The notes: generated from the sequence alone by a model not told the origin. A stretch of 41,897 bases of DNA from [Lactobacillus] timonensis (GCF_900240275.1 NZ_LT964761.1:597171-639067), one strand, 5' to 3'. Counted from the first letter of the stretch, positions 23,614-32,190 are shown. Translations and numbers: made by a program.

Positions 23614-24684
23614 TTAGAATGTCGTAATATCCAAATCAATATCCTCATCGTCAGCCGATTTCTTTTCTGGAACGTAGTCCTTCTTGGTCAGACCAACAAT
23701 TACAGCCGTAACTAGCGAACCAAGAATAACCGCCACAACATACCAGATTCGTCCTCCAACAACTGGCAGGGTAATAAGTCCACCCCATGGAGCGTGACTA
23801 ACAACACCCATGTAAGCTGAGAATGCACCAGCAACTAATGAACCAATCGTGTTAGCTAGAATTACTCGCAATGGGTCAGCTGTAGCAAACGGAATTGCCC
23901 CTTCCGTAATCCCACAGCATCCCATCAGAATAGCTGCCAAACCACTGTTGCGTTCTTCAGGAGCGAACTTCTTTCTAAACAGTAATGTGGCAAGACCAAG
24001 ACCAATTGGCGGAGTAGCAACGGATGGGCCCATGATTCCCATAAGGAATGGCAGGGTATTCACCTGAGTTTGGGCAAAGGTACATGCAACCTTGTTGATT
24101 GGACCACCCATATCCACACCGATCATGGCACCCATAATTGCCCCCAGTGGAGCTCTTGCCATACCGCCCATGGACTTGAGCGTGTTAGTTAACCAAGCCA
24201 TGAACGAAGCAACCGGGTCCCCAATAACAAACAGAACAATACATGCAGGAATCAAAGTCCCCACTAATGGATAAAGGAAAATACTACCTAAAACCTTATA
24301 GTGTTCAGAAATTGGGATTTTCTTGAGATACATTACTGTCCAACCGGCCAGTAAACCACCTAAAATTCCACCAATAAATCCTGTATGAACTTGAACAGCT
24401 AGGTAAGCGGTAATAAAACCAGGACCAATAGCGGCCCGTCCTGCCATACTATATGCAAGGTAGCCCCCTAGCGCTGGAATAAACAGTGCTAGACCGGCGC
24501 TACCAATTAAACTAATTTGATAAATCCATCCATCAGACGGTTTCGGTGCAGCTGCCTGTCCGGTCATCATGACCGAAACGGCATAAATTACCCCACCGGC
24601 AACAACGAATGGAATCATGTATCCGGTCGCAGTCATTAAATGTTTCTGAATCGCGGCCCAGAACTTATGCTGTTTTTTAGCCAT
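23614..24684 (-). CDS. PTS fructose-class EIIC permease
   Basis: A 356-residue polytopic membrane protein with the fructose-class motifs: the first helix begins at GYMIPFVVAGGVIYA, GVDMGGPINKVAC lies near residue 190 and CGITEGAIPFATADP near 260. The C-terminus is short and acidic (DDEDIDLDITTF). Translation begins inside the IIA gene (8-nt overlap), with AGGAG 8 nt before its ATG. Ketohexoses are the usual substrates of this class; the GatZ-family neighbour suggests D-tagatose. Confidence 0.92.
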   Translation of the reverse strand: MAKKQHKFWAAIQKHLMTATGYMIPFVVAGGVIYAVSVMMTGQAAAPKPSDGWIYQISLIGSAGLALFIPALGGYLAYSMAGRAAIGPGFITAYLAVQVHTGFIGGILGGLLAGWTVMYLKKIPISEHYKVLGSIFLYPLVGTLIPACIVLFVIGDPVASFMAWLTNTLKSMGGMARAPLGAIMGAMIGVDMGGPINKVACTFAQTQVNTLPFLMGIMGPSVATPPIGLGLATLLFRKKFAPEERNSGLAAILMGCCGITEGAIPFATADPLRVILANTIGSLVAGAFSAYMGVVSHAPWGGLITLPVVGGRIWYVVAVILGSLVTAVIVGLTKKDYVPEKKSADDEDIDLDITTF

Positions 24685-25150
24685 TTACATTACTCCTCAC
24701 CATATGACGATCCATCATCGCGATAACTTGCTCAGGCGAAGCCGTTGCAAGTTGTTCCCGAAAGTCGTCGTGGATCAGCATTCTAGACAGATTAGCTAAA
24801 ATCTTCAGATGCAGATTGCCACGTGCCTCACGAGGAACAGCAATCATAAAAACCAACGTTACTTGGTCATCACCGCTCCAAACAATTGGTTGATTAAGCC
24901 GACCAACGACAACCGTAGGATGAATGACATACTTGCTTTGAGAATGGGGCAATCCAATTCCGTGGCCGATGTATGTAGCCATTTCTTTCTCACGATGGTA
25001 AATATCATCCTTAAAACCAGTTTCATCAGTAATATAGTCTCGATGTTTAAGTGCCTTAATCATCTGTGTTAAAGCTTCGTCCTTGTCACTCGCATCGATC
25101 CCAAAAACTGGCAAAATGCTGACAATATTTTTGACATCCACTTGATCCAT
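24677..25150 (-). CDS. PTS fructose-class EIIA (transport)
   Basis: A 157-residue IIA protein with His69 in GIGLPHSQSKYV. I start at the ATG at 25150; an alternative GTG at 25162 would overlap the upstream stop as GTGA and cannot be excluded. It is followed by IIC with an 8-nt overlap. It is one of two IIA-type genes in this operon and the one closer in sequence to transport IIAs (paralogue at 29679-30140). Confidence 0.88.
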   Translation of the reverse strand: MDQVDVKNIVSILPVFGIDASDKDEALTQMIKALKHRDYITDETGFKDDIYHREKEMATYIGHGIGLPHSQSKYVIHPTVVVGRLNQPIVWSGDDQVTLVFMIAVPREARGNLHLKILANLSRMLIHDDFREQLATASPEQVIAMMDRHMVRSNVNG

Positions 25151-25158
25151 TATTGGAA

Positions 25159-25587
25159 TCACCTCTTCTCTCTCAAATAATCTTTTAGATCTTTCTGACT
25201 GCCATGACTGAACAAATTGAGTACTTCTTGTCTGCCTAGATTTAAAAAGAATTGCTTACATTCTTGTTGATCACAAATTGACATTTTTAGCGGTACAAGT
25301 GTAAAAATGAGGCGGTCGATTCCCTGATACCCTTCCCAGTCTTTCAGCGGTGTCGTTAACTTCACTACTTCAATTCTGAAATGAAGAACATTAGAAGAAC
25401 GAACGTGTGGGATTGCTAAGTTGCTGGCAACAATTGTGGAAGCCAATTGTTCGCGCTGAACAATCTCATGGATGAAGCGTCCTGTATCAGTAATGATTCC
25501 TGACAATTGCTGGCTTTTACCAAACTGGTAGAGCAACTCTTGCTGCTCATTAGTTTTATATCGTTCCCAATCAACTTGGATTTTCAC
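25159..25587 (-). CDS. Stand-alone EIIA-type protein, likely the detached regulatory IIA of the PRD regulator
   Basis: A 142-residue EIIA type-2 domain with His61 in ASNLAIPHVRSS. The start is GTG with AAGAGG upstream. The regulator just upstream (25751-27238) ends right after its EIIB domain and lacks the EIIA tail found in full-length relatives. The paralogous gene at 30140-30571 overlaps its regulator's stop codon. I infer that this protein is the missing regulatory domain made separately; it could instead be a second transport IIA. It follows a 163-bp gap that contains a perfect cre site and a long leader hairpin. Confidence 0.8.
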   Translation of the reverse strand: MKIQVDWERYKTNEQQELLYQFGKSQQLSGIITDTGRFIHEIVQREQLASTIVASNLAIPHVRSSNVLHFRIEVVKLTTPLKDWEGYQGIDRLIFTLVPLKMSICDQQECKQFFLNLGRQEVLNLFSHGSQKDLKDYLREKR

Positions 25588-25617
25588 CCGAAATACCTCT
25601 TTTTAAAAATACTCAAT

Positions 25618-25680
25618 AGCAAGTAAGAAGACTTCAGCTGCAGCAACTAATTTGATAGTCATTAATGTTTTCTTCTTGCT
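25618..25680 (-). promoter_or_regulatory. Leader hairpin of the tagatose-type PTS operon
   Basis: On the minus strand AGCAAGAAGA (25671-25680) can pair with TCTTCTTACTTGCT (25618-25631), with a bulge, and TATTTTT follows about 6 nt later. It lies between the cre/promoter region and the IIA-like start, so it may be an attenuator or an mRNA-processing structure. Confidence 0.35.
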
Positions 25681-25707
25681 TACAACTATATTGTATTTTT
25701 TCTTTTC

Positions 25708-25721
25708 TGATAACGCTTACA
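25708..25721. promoter_or_regulatory. Perfect cre site (CcpA) upstream of the tagatose-type PTS genes
   Basis: On the minus strand TGTAAGCGTTATCA matches all 14 positions of TGWAANCGNTNWCA. It lies 121 bp upstream of the IIA-like gene, inside the gap after the regulator. This indicates a second, CcpA-controlled promoter for the PTS genes. Confidence 0.75.
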
Positions 25722-25750
25722 GATGACTGACGATTGCAATGGCCACTTAA

Positions 25751-27238
25751 TTAATATTCACTTTTAATTTTGCTAATAAGTTTGCTCAACCTGTCTTGAT
25801 CTTCCTCTGAAAATAATGCGCTACATATCAATACAGGAATGTCGTTTACCTTTGGCAGTTTTAAAGTTGAAATAATTAGCTGAATAGCTTTCTCTTGAGT
25901 AATCGTCTCAGAGAGGTCAGTCACCGCCGTTGTTTGGATAATATTTAACTCTGGGAAACGATTACTAATCTTAGTTTTCAACAACTGCGCAGTTCCTAGC
26001 CCTGTAGTACAGACAATTACAGTGTTTATTGTCCGCTGCATCTGTTCTATGGCTTGTGCAAAGTAAACAGTAATAAAACCACTCTCATCTTCATCTATGG
26101 TTGGTAACTTAAATTCTTGACTAACTTGGCTAACACTTTCAAAAAGAGCCGGACACTCCAACTTGATTTGTTCCAACAAGGAATTTTTGATTCTGATCCC
26201 GTTTGCTAACCGATTCAGTAACGGCTTCATACGTTTTACCAAACTGCTATACAGCGCCTCACGATTAATTTGTAATCGGTGAGTAGCAGCCACTTCATTG
26301 ATCAATACACGGGTGACTGCCATTTCTTTTGCATTAACAGTTCCTATTTCGTGACGATGATCGGTATTTTTCCCTTCTAAACGAGATGAATTCAGGTATT
26401 GATAGAGATTAAAAATCTCCGAACGTGGTATTTCAGTATGTAAATAATTACTAATATTGTTAATTACCTGACGTAAAGCCCTAATAATCTGCGGACTTTC
26501 TTTTTCAGCTCTTTTCAATCCGTCCTCTGTGTCATCACTATTAGACACCAGCGAGCCAACCCGGTGATAACGCTCAACCAAGATATAGAGGTGCGAAAAG
26601 AGATTAACATCATAGGGATAAGGAATAGTTGAATTTAGCTGACTTTCGATAAGGTTAATTTGTCGAGTAATGAAAGAGGCATCAGTCTGATGAATGTTAT
26701 CGTTACTCTTCAAAAAGTGACCAATACTAATATCATCATCACCAATTAACAATTCATTTATTACCGTTCGGATATCCTTTTCATTACCTGTGACCCACAA
26801 ATAGTCACTGCGGCGGTGCAACACAAGGTGGTATTTTTGAATCATTTGCCTAATAATCCTAATATCAGATGAAACAACTGATTCACTAATATAGAAACTG
26901 CCAAAAATATCTTGAATCTTATGTTTTTCTGGTGAGGTGACCAACAGCTGTCTTAAAATGTGGTAACGCCGTTCCACAGACGTTAATTCTCCCAATGATT
27001 CTTCTGTTAGATTCATATTTTGTGATAGATAATTGGTATATCTTAGACGATACCCAATTCCACGACGAGAACTAATTAGTTTGCCACCTGAACTCCCAGC
27101 GTTTATTTTCTTGATGAGACGATAAACTGTCTTCGGCGAGCTATGAATGGCATCCGCAATTTCTTTTGAAGGAATATAGTTCCGCTTATTAAGCAAGTAA
27201 TTAATCAATTGTTGTTCTTTATTCGTTCTTTTTGTCAC
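25751..27238 (-). CDS. PRD-domain PTS regulator lacking the EIIA tail
   Basis: A 495-residue LicR/MtlR-type regulator. Two HTH regions (about 10-60 and 85-150) are followed by two PRDs and a galactitol-type EIIB with Cys410 in VCTTGLGTAQLL. It ends 86 residues from that cysteine, whereas full-length relatives continue for about 190 more residues with EIIA. I start at GTG 27238 because GGGGAGG lies 9 nt upstream; the TTG at 27247 abuts that site. It is the first gene of the tagatose-type cluster, and the EIIA-type protein at 25159-25587 is the next gene. It is a clear paralogue of 30568-32064. Confidence 0.88.
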   Translation of the reverse strand: MTKRTNKEQQLINYLLNKRNYIPSKEIADAIHSSPKTVYRLIKKINAGSSGGKLISSRRGIGYRLRYTNYLSQNMNLTEESLGELTSVERRYHILRQLLVTSPEKHKIQDIFGSFYISESVVSSDIRIIRQMIQKYHLVLHRRSDYLWVTGNEKDIRTVINELLIGDDDISIGHFLKSNDNIHQTDASFITRQINLIESQLNSTIPYPYDVNLFSHLYILVERYHRVGSLVSNSDDTEDGLKRAEKESPQIIRALRQVINNISNYLHTEIPRSEIFNLYQYLNSSRLEGKNTDHRHEIGTVNAKEMAVTRVLINEVAATHRLQINREALYSSLVKRMKPLLNRLANGIRIKNSLLEQIKLECPALFESVSQVSQEFKLPTIDEDESGFITVYFAQAIEQMQRTINTVIVCTTGLGTAQLLKTKISNRFPELNIIQTTAVTDLSETITQEKAIQLIISTLKLPKVNDIPVLICSALFSEEDQDRLSKLISKIKSEY

Positions 27239-27278
27239 AGTAGCCAACCTCCCCTAATTTAATGTTAGGAAGTAATCT

Positions 27279-27292
27279 GGAAAGCGCTTACT
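27279..27292. promoter_or_regulatory. cre-like box upstream of the tagatose-type regulator
   Basis: GGAAAGCGCTTACT matches 12 of 14 cre positions, about 40 bp upstream of the regulator start. In the rest of 27239-27482 I see only the alsE terminator. Confidence 0.5.
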
Positions 27293-27419
27293 CTCGTGTG
27301 ACCATAGCAGTAGTCAAATTAAAATGAAAGGGGGAGAACCTTCAGAAGTTTCTCTCTCTTTCTTTGAACCTATTTGACCATATCAAATTGGTCTACTTTA
27401 CAGTTTAATCTTCATATAA

Positions 27420-27456
27420 CAAAAGCTCCTCTAGGTAACGAACCCGAGGAGCTTAC
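27420..27456 (-). terminator. Terminator of the allulose-type operon
   Basis: On the minus strand AAGCTCCTC pairs perfectly with GAGGAGCTT around a 14-nt loop and is followed by TTGTT. It lies 26 bp past the alsE stop. Confidence 0.75.
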
Positions 27457-27482
27457 TTGATTATTATCCTAAAGAAAACATA

Positions 27483-28196
27483 TTAATTGTGCTTATAAAC
27501 ACCGTTGTCAAACTGGAAGCCTGTTTCTTCTTCGTACTCGGCAACCATTTGATTCCACGAACTTGCGATATCATCGGTCAGGCCGAACAGACCGCTGTGA
27601 CCAATAATGTAGATATCTGGATTAGCATCTGACAACAGTTTCCAGTGTTTCTTGTTGGTCGACCCGTCCATCTCGATTTCGTAATGGTAGCCCTTTTCTT
27701 CGCGCAACTGGCGAAGCTGAGTAATCTTATCGAGCATTTCAGTGAGGAAACGTTGGCCAGCAAAACCTGGATCAACCGTCATGATCGTCACCTTATCCAG
27801 AATATCGAGGTACGGTGCTAATGCATCAACACTGGTTTCTGGGTTAAGTACCATCCCCGCTTTCAGACCAGCATCGTGAATCTGGTCAATCAACCGAAAG
27901 GCCACCCCGTTAACAACTTCAGCGGGCATACAGATCCAGTCACACTTAACGTTGATTAATTGTTCTACCCAGAAAGTTGGGTTAGTAACCATCAAGTGAG
28001 CTGACATCGGTACGTCTGAAATCTTGCGAACTTGTTCGATAAACCATGGTGACAGAGTAATATTAGGAACAAAGTGTCCGTCCATAATATCAATGTGGTA
28101 TGAATTAACTTTATCGTTTAAAAATATAATTTCTTCCTTGAATTTATCAAGGTTCATCGTCATCAACGATGGTGATAATTGAATTTGCCGAGACAT
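27483..28196 (-). CDS. alsE: D-allulose-6-phosphate 3-epimerase
   Basis: A 237-residue TIM-barrel metal-dependent epimerase of the ribulose-phosphate 3-epimerase family. It is closer to E. coli AlsE than to Rpe: SPSLM-M-L at the N-terminus, YHIDIMDGHFVPNITLSP and MTVDPGFAGQRF all follow AlsE. Metal and catalytic residues are His34, Asp36, His67 and Asp177 (EMDGSTN). It would convert D-allulose-6-P to fructose-6-P. It is the last gene of a fructose-class PTS operon, 10 bp after IIC, with AGGAGG before the ATG. This strongly suggests that the PTS carries D-allulose (psicose). Confidence 0.9.
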   Translation of the reverse strand: MSRQIQLSPSLMTMNLDKFKEEIIFLNDKVNSYHIDIMDGHFVPNITLSPWFIEQVRKISDVPMSAHLMVTNPTFWVEQLINVKCDWICMPAEVVNGVAFRLIDQIHDAGLKAGMVLNPETSVDALAPYLDILDKVTIMTVDPGFAGQRFLTEMLDKITQLRQLREEKGYHYEIEMDGSTNKKHWKLLSDANPDIYIIGHSGLFGLTDDIASSWNQMVAEYEEETGFQFDNGVYKHN

Positions 28197-28206
28197 CTTC
28201 TACCTC

Positions 28207-29331
28207 CTAATCACTTACGGAAATATCGTCAAGGTCAATATCTGCTTCTTCTTCAGCATCGTCAGCCTTGTTGCCAGTTTCGCCTTCTGGAATATTCTTC
28301 TTAATGATGGCGTAAACAACACCTGTGACAAAAACATTCGCAGCAATGGCGAGCAAACCAACCCACCAGTACTTACCCATCGTTGGCAGCATCAGGAACC
28401 CACCAAATGGGACGGTAGCACCTTGACCGTTGCTCAATGACATCAAAATGGCACCTTCACAAAGACCACCGAGACCGGCAGCAACAATCCCCCGGATAAT
28501 GTCATTCATAACAATCGGAATGGAACCTTCAACAATGTTTACAACACCCATTGGAACAGCAGACTTCAACGTTTCAATTTCTTCTTCAGTGTAAATCCGC
28601 TTGTGAAGCATCTTTGCAACCAGGAAAGCGAATCCGAAGCCAATCGGCGTAGCAGTGTTAGTCAGTTGCAAAGCGGTAACTGGACCGTTGATTCCTTGTG
28701 CTTGGAGCGTCAGTGCAAAGGCAAAGGCGGTTTTGTTGATCGGGCCCCCAAAGTCGACAATACTGAGTGCACCCAGAACGGCACCAAATACCAGGTTAGA
28801 AGCACCGTTCATACTCTTCAGGAAGGAAGTCAGCCAGTTTGTGAAGACAGCCACCGGTGCACCGATGATATAGACCATGATCAAGCCACTGACGATTGAA
28901 GCTAAGAACGGCACAATCAGCGTCGGCATCAAACCCTTTGCCCAGTGAGGAACCTTAACGTACTTCAATACCGCAACAGACAGCCAACCAGCGATGTAAC
29001 CACCGATGATCCCGCCAATAAACCCAGCACTGATAGAAATAGCAGCCAGCCCGGTAACGAAACCTGGGGCAATCCCCGGCTTACCAGCAATTGAGAAGGC
29101 AATCCCGGTTGCGATGATCATTGGCAGCATCCCTAACGCCTTGCCACCGAGCGTTGCCAGGGCTTGAGTAAAGGTAAACTTGCCCATTACCAATGCGTCT
29201 TGTGACTTACCCCCAAAGGCCATCCCAATGGCGATAATGAAACCAGCACCACAGACAATTGGAATCAAGTATGAAATAGCAGTTAATAAGTGGCCCTTAA
29301 AGTTGGCCTTTTTCCAAAAACTATCGTTCAT
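28207..29331 (-). CDS. PTS fructose-class EIIC permease (allulose-type operon)
   Basis: A 374-residue polytopic membrane protein with LTAISYLIPIVCGAGFIIA at the N-terminus, IVDFGGPINKTAFAF near residue 195 and VNIVEGSIPIVMNDIIRG near 270. It has an acidic tail. It is a paralogue of 23614-24684. It is flanked by IIB (18 bp upstream) and the allulose-6-P epimerase. Confidence 0.92.
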   Translation of the reverse strand: MNDSFWKKANFKGHLLTAISYLIPIVCGAGFIIAIGMAFGGKSQDALVMGKFTFTQALATLGGKALGMLPMIIATGIAFSIAGKPGIAPGFVTGLAAISISAGFIGGIIGGYIAGWLSVAVLKYVKVPHWAKGLMPTLIVPFLASIVSGLIMVYIIGAPVAVFTNWLTSFLKSMNGASNLVFGAVLGALSIVDFGGPINKTAFAFALTLQAQGINGPVTALQLTNTATPIGFGFAFLVAKMLHKRIYTEEEIETLKSAVPMGVVNIVEGSIPIVMNDIIRGIVAAGLGGLCEGAILMSLSNGQGATVPFGGFLMLPTMGKYWWVGLLAIAANVFVTGVVYAIIKKNIPEGETGNKADDAEEEADIDLDDISVSD

Positions 29332-29349
29332 GACAATTTCCTCCCAATA

Positions 29350-29661
29350 TTACTTACCAGCTAATTCGTGAAGCTTAGCAATTAACTTATTTGGCGACTT
29401 GATCGCCACTTCGGTTGACACTTTGACCTTTTTCTTACCGGCAAAACGTTCTTCGCCAGAAATCTTAACGTCAACGGCCAAAATGATAATGTCCGCTTCG
29501 TCAATTTCTTGCTGGGTCAGTTCGTTTTCAACACCGATCGTCCCCTGCGTTTCGATCTTTACCTGATCGCCCGCCTTCTTAGCAGCGTCTTCCAGCTTTT
29601 GCTGCGCTAAGTAAGTGTGAGCGATGCCGACAGTACATGCAGATACACCAACAATTTTCAT
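29350..29661 (-). CDS. PTS fructose-class EIIB (allulose-type operon)
   Basis: A 103-residue fructose-type IIB with the active Cys9 in GVSACTVGIAHTYLA. I start at ATG 29661, 8 nt after GGAGG; an upstream TTG extension of five codons covers that site. It lies between IIA (17 bp) and IIC. Confidence 0.92.
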   Translation of the reverse strand: MKIVGVSACTVGIAHTYLAQQKLEDAAKKAGDQVKIETQGTIGVENELTQQEIDEADIIILAVDVKISGEERFAGKKKVKVSTEVAIKSPNKLIAKLHELAGK

Positions 29662-29678
29662 AATGCAGACCTCCAAAT

Positions 29679-30140
29679 TTATTCTTCCATTGCAGCAACG
29701 ACGTCATCAGCGCTTTCCGCCTTCAACAGGCTTTCAATAACTGATTCTTTACCCAATTTCTTGGCAAACATCGCCAGCATCTTTAGGTGGGTTTTAGCGC
29801 CCTCGCTGTCATCGCCAACGTCAAACAGCACGACGACCTTGGCCCCGGTGTCATCCAGTGACTCCCACGCCACTTCATGATTTAAGATGGCAATTGCCAC
29901 CCCGTTCTTCTTTACCGTGGCGCTTTTTCCATGAGGAATAGCTACGTGGTTACCAATTCCCGTAGCTCCTTCTTTTTCCCGTTCATAAACGGACTGAACA
30001 TAGTCATCAACAGATGTAATGTAGCCAGCATCGTAAAAACGCTTCGCAAGCGCCCGAATAACCTGGTCCTTATTGTCTGCTCGAAGATCAGTAATAATTG
30101 TCCTTTTATCAATAACTTGGTCTAAAGATAAATTCTCCAT
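29679..30140 (-). CDS. PTS fructose-class EIIA (transport, allulose-type operon)
   Basis: A 153-residue IIA with His70 in HVAIPHGKSATV and the conserved REKEGATGIG lead-in. It follows the second IIA-type gene with a one-base overlap of stop and start, and precedes IIB. It is the likely phosphate donor to the IIB at 29350-29661. Confidence 0.9.
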   Translation of the reverse strand: MENLSLDQVIDKRTIITDLRADNKDQVIRALAKRFYDAGYITSVDDYVQSVYEREKEGATGIGNHVAIPHGKSATVKKNGVAIAILNHEVAWESLDDTGAKVVVLFDVGDDSEGAKTHLKMLAMFAKKLGKESVIESLLKAESADDVVAAMEE

Positions 30141-30571
30141 TAATCTAGCTCTCCATTTATAATTTTGCTTACCTCTTGGCGGGTCCCACTGGCTAAAAAT
30201 GTCATAACATGGTCATTAGCAAGTTGGATAAAGAAGTCCTTCATTGCCAGCAAGTCACTTTTGGCAGCTTTTTCTGGCAACAAGATGAAAACAAACCTGC
30301 TAACTTCCTGTGTAGCATCCCACACTACCGGCAACGGTAGGCGTAAGTACAGTAGTGCTGCTTCGTTAACTAGTGGACTTTGCGTATGCGGGATTGCAAG
30401 GTTATCAGATAAAATCGTGTTGCCCTTTTCTTCTCGTTGCAGAAATTCTTGTTGAATTTCTGCCGCATCCCCAATTAACCCACGCTGCTGTAACATATTG
30501 CCGACAAATTGCAGCACCGCCATCTGGTCATCACCCGTAAAAGAGGTCATCCATTTTACTAACCTTTTCAT
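30140..30571 (-). CDS. Stand-alone EIIA-type protein coupled to the PRD regulator
   Basis: A 143-residue EIIA type-2 domain with His62 in SDNLAIPHTQSP. Its ATG overlaps the regulator's TGA (ATGA), so it is translated in step with a regulator that lacks an EIIA domain. I infer a split regulator. Its closest relative in the window is 25159-25587 (shared SNLAIPH and FFxxL patterns) rather than the transport IIA beside it. A second transport IIA remains possible. Confidence 0.82.
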   Translation of the reverse strand: MKRLVKWMTSFTGDDQMAVLQFVGNMLQQRGLIGDAAEIQQEFLQREEKGNTILSDNLAIPHTQSPLVNEAALLYLRLPLPVVWDATQEVSRFVFILLPEKAAKSDLLAMKDFFIQLANDHVMTFLASGTRQEVSKIINGELD

Positions 30572-32064
30572 GAGTTCAACATCCTTTTGCGAATTTCATC
30601 AACCTTCTTGTCCAAACGCTCCTGGTCTTCCAGGGTGAGAATGGCACTGACAATCAGCGTCGGCGCTTTAATCGTTCTGGGCAGTTCAATGGTCGAGATG
30701 ATCAGATCAACACTCGGGTACTGGTCAATTTTGTCGGCCAATTCCCGGCTGGAAACCACGTCAATGATGTTCAGTTCTGAAAAACGTTTCTCCAGCTTGG
30801 CCTTCAACAACTGCGCCGTCCCAAAGCCGGTAGTGCAAACGGCTACTACGTTAATCGGCGGCCGTTTGTTCTCAGCAGCCTGAGCAAAGTACACCGTAAT
30901 AAATCCCACTTCTTCATCGTCAATCTTGTTTAAGTCATAACGGCGGGAAAAGTCGGCAGTTGCCTGTTTAACCACTTTGAACAAGTGGGGGTATTCCAGG
31001 CTAATCTGCCCCAACAAGTTGTTCTTCACCTTGATGTTATTAGCTAGCCGGTTCAGCAACGGCTTAATATGGTTGGCCAGGTTAGTAAATAATTCATTAC
31101 TATTGAGGTACCGGTACTGCGGATCCTGAGTCACCTTATCAATCAGGAAGTCTGTCACCGCTCGCACGCGGTCAGAGACATCATTGACGGTAATTGGTGA
31201 GTCATTAACTCGCGATGACGTTAAGTACTGGTATAAGTAATAAATTTCCATCTTCGGCAAGTTTGTATTCAAGTAACGGCTCAGGTTAGCTACCACCTGA
31301 GCACTAATCTTTAGCAATTTCGGATGCGCCTGCATGGTCTCGTTCTCTGCGGTTGTGAGTGGATAATCACTTTCCACCAGTGAGCCAACATTCTGATAGC
31401 GTTCAATCAGGACGTAAAGGTGTGAAAACAGGTTGACATTGTAGGGATATGGAATATCACTATCCATTTGTTCTTCAATGAATCCCAACTGGCGGGTAAC
31501 GAATGACGCGTCACGTTTGCGAATGTACTGGTTTTCCTGAAGAAAGTGACTAATACTAATGACATCATCACTAACTAACAGCGAATTAATCGCTTTGCGA
31601 ATGTCCAGTTCCTTCCCATCAATCCACACGTACTCATTTTTTCGGTAAACTGTCAGGTGGTACTTTGCCAACATCGTGCGAATAATTTTCAAGTCAGAAG
31701 AGACAACCGAGTCGCTAACGTAGAACTTACTAAAAACGGCTCTCACTTGTTGTTTCTCCGGTGAAGTAATCAACAGCTTTTTGATCACCTCATTACGCCG
31801 CTCAACCGTCGATAGGTTGCTAGCACTGTGTGGCACTCCTGAAGCATGCTTAACCTTCAGATAGTTCTGATAATTCAAGTGGTAACTGCGGCCCCGTCTG
31901 GAGTCAATTAATGGCGTCTCAGGAGACTCAGCATTAATTTTCTTAACATTTCTGACAATTGTTTTGGTAGAGACATGTAGAATTGTCGACAATTTGGAGC
32001 CAGCAACGTAACCATGGTGGTTTAACAGGTACGCAATTAATGATTGCTTAAATTGTTCTTTCAT
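30568..32064 (-). CDS. PRD-domain PTS regulator lacking the EIIA tail (allulose-type operon)
   Basis: A 498-residue LicR/MtlR-type regulator: HTH (about 5-60), second HTH (85-150), two PRDs, and an EIIB with its cysteine about 410 residues in, in VCTTGFGTAQLL. It stops at the end of EIIB. It is paralogous to 25751-27238 over its whole length (shared STVERR, SPEKQ/H, YPYNVNLFSHLY). The ATG at 32064 follows AAGGGGG; a GTG one codon earlier is less likely. It is first in the operon regulator, IIA-type, IIA, IIB, IIC, alsE. A 13-of-14 cre box lies 45 bp upstream. Confidence 0.88.
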   Translation of the reverse strand: MKEQFKQSLIAYLLNHHGYVAGSKLSTILHVSTKTIVRNVKKINAESPETPLIDSRRGRSYHLNYQNYLKVKHASGVPHSASNLSTVERRNEVIKKLLITSPEKQQVRAVFSKFYVSDSVVSSDLKIIRTMLAKYHLTVYRKNEYVWIDGKELDIRKAINSLLVSDDVISISHFLQENQYIRKRDASFVTRQLGFIEEQMDSDIPYPYNVNLFSHLYVLIERYQNVGSLVESDYPLTTAENETMQAHPKLLKISAQVVANLSRYLNTNLPKMEIYYLYQYLTSSRVNDSPITVNDVSDRVRAVTDFLIDKVTQDPQYRYLNSNELFTNLANHIKPLLNRLANNIKVKNNLLGQISLEYPHLFKVVKQATADFSRRYDLNKIDDEEVGFITVYFAQAAENKRPPINVVAVCTTGFGTAQLLKAKLEKRFSELNIIDVVSSRELADKIDQYPSVDLIISTIELPRTIKAPTLIVSAILTLEDQERLDKKVDEIRKRMLNS

Positions 32065-32108
32065 CACTGTCCCCCTTCCTCTACGCTTTTTATTCTATCG
32101 AAATGTCA

Positions 32109-32122
32109 AGAAACCGATTACA
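32109..32122. promoter_or_regulatory. cre site upstream of the allulose-type operon
   Basis: AGAAACCGATTACA matches 13 of 14 cre positions, 45 bp upstream of the regulator start. Confidence 0.6.
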
Positions 32123-32190
32123 TAACTGTGTCTGTTGATTAGGGACTTTTCAAAAAAGGGGTCTCTTGACTAAGGACATGAAGACATAAC

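Noticed and set aside
27483-28196. Housekeeping ribulose-phosphate 3-epimerase (rpe)
   Set aside because: The residue pattern (SPSLM-M-L, FHID-like YHIDIMDGHFVPNITLSP, C-terminal extension) follows AlsE more closely, and the gene closes a fructose-class PTS operon.
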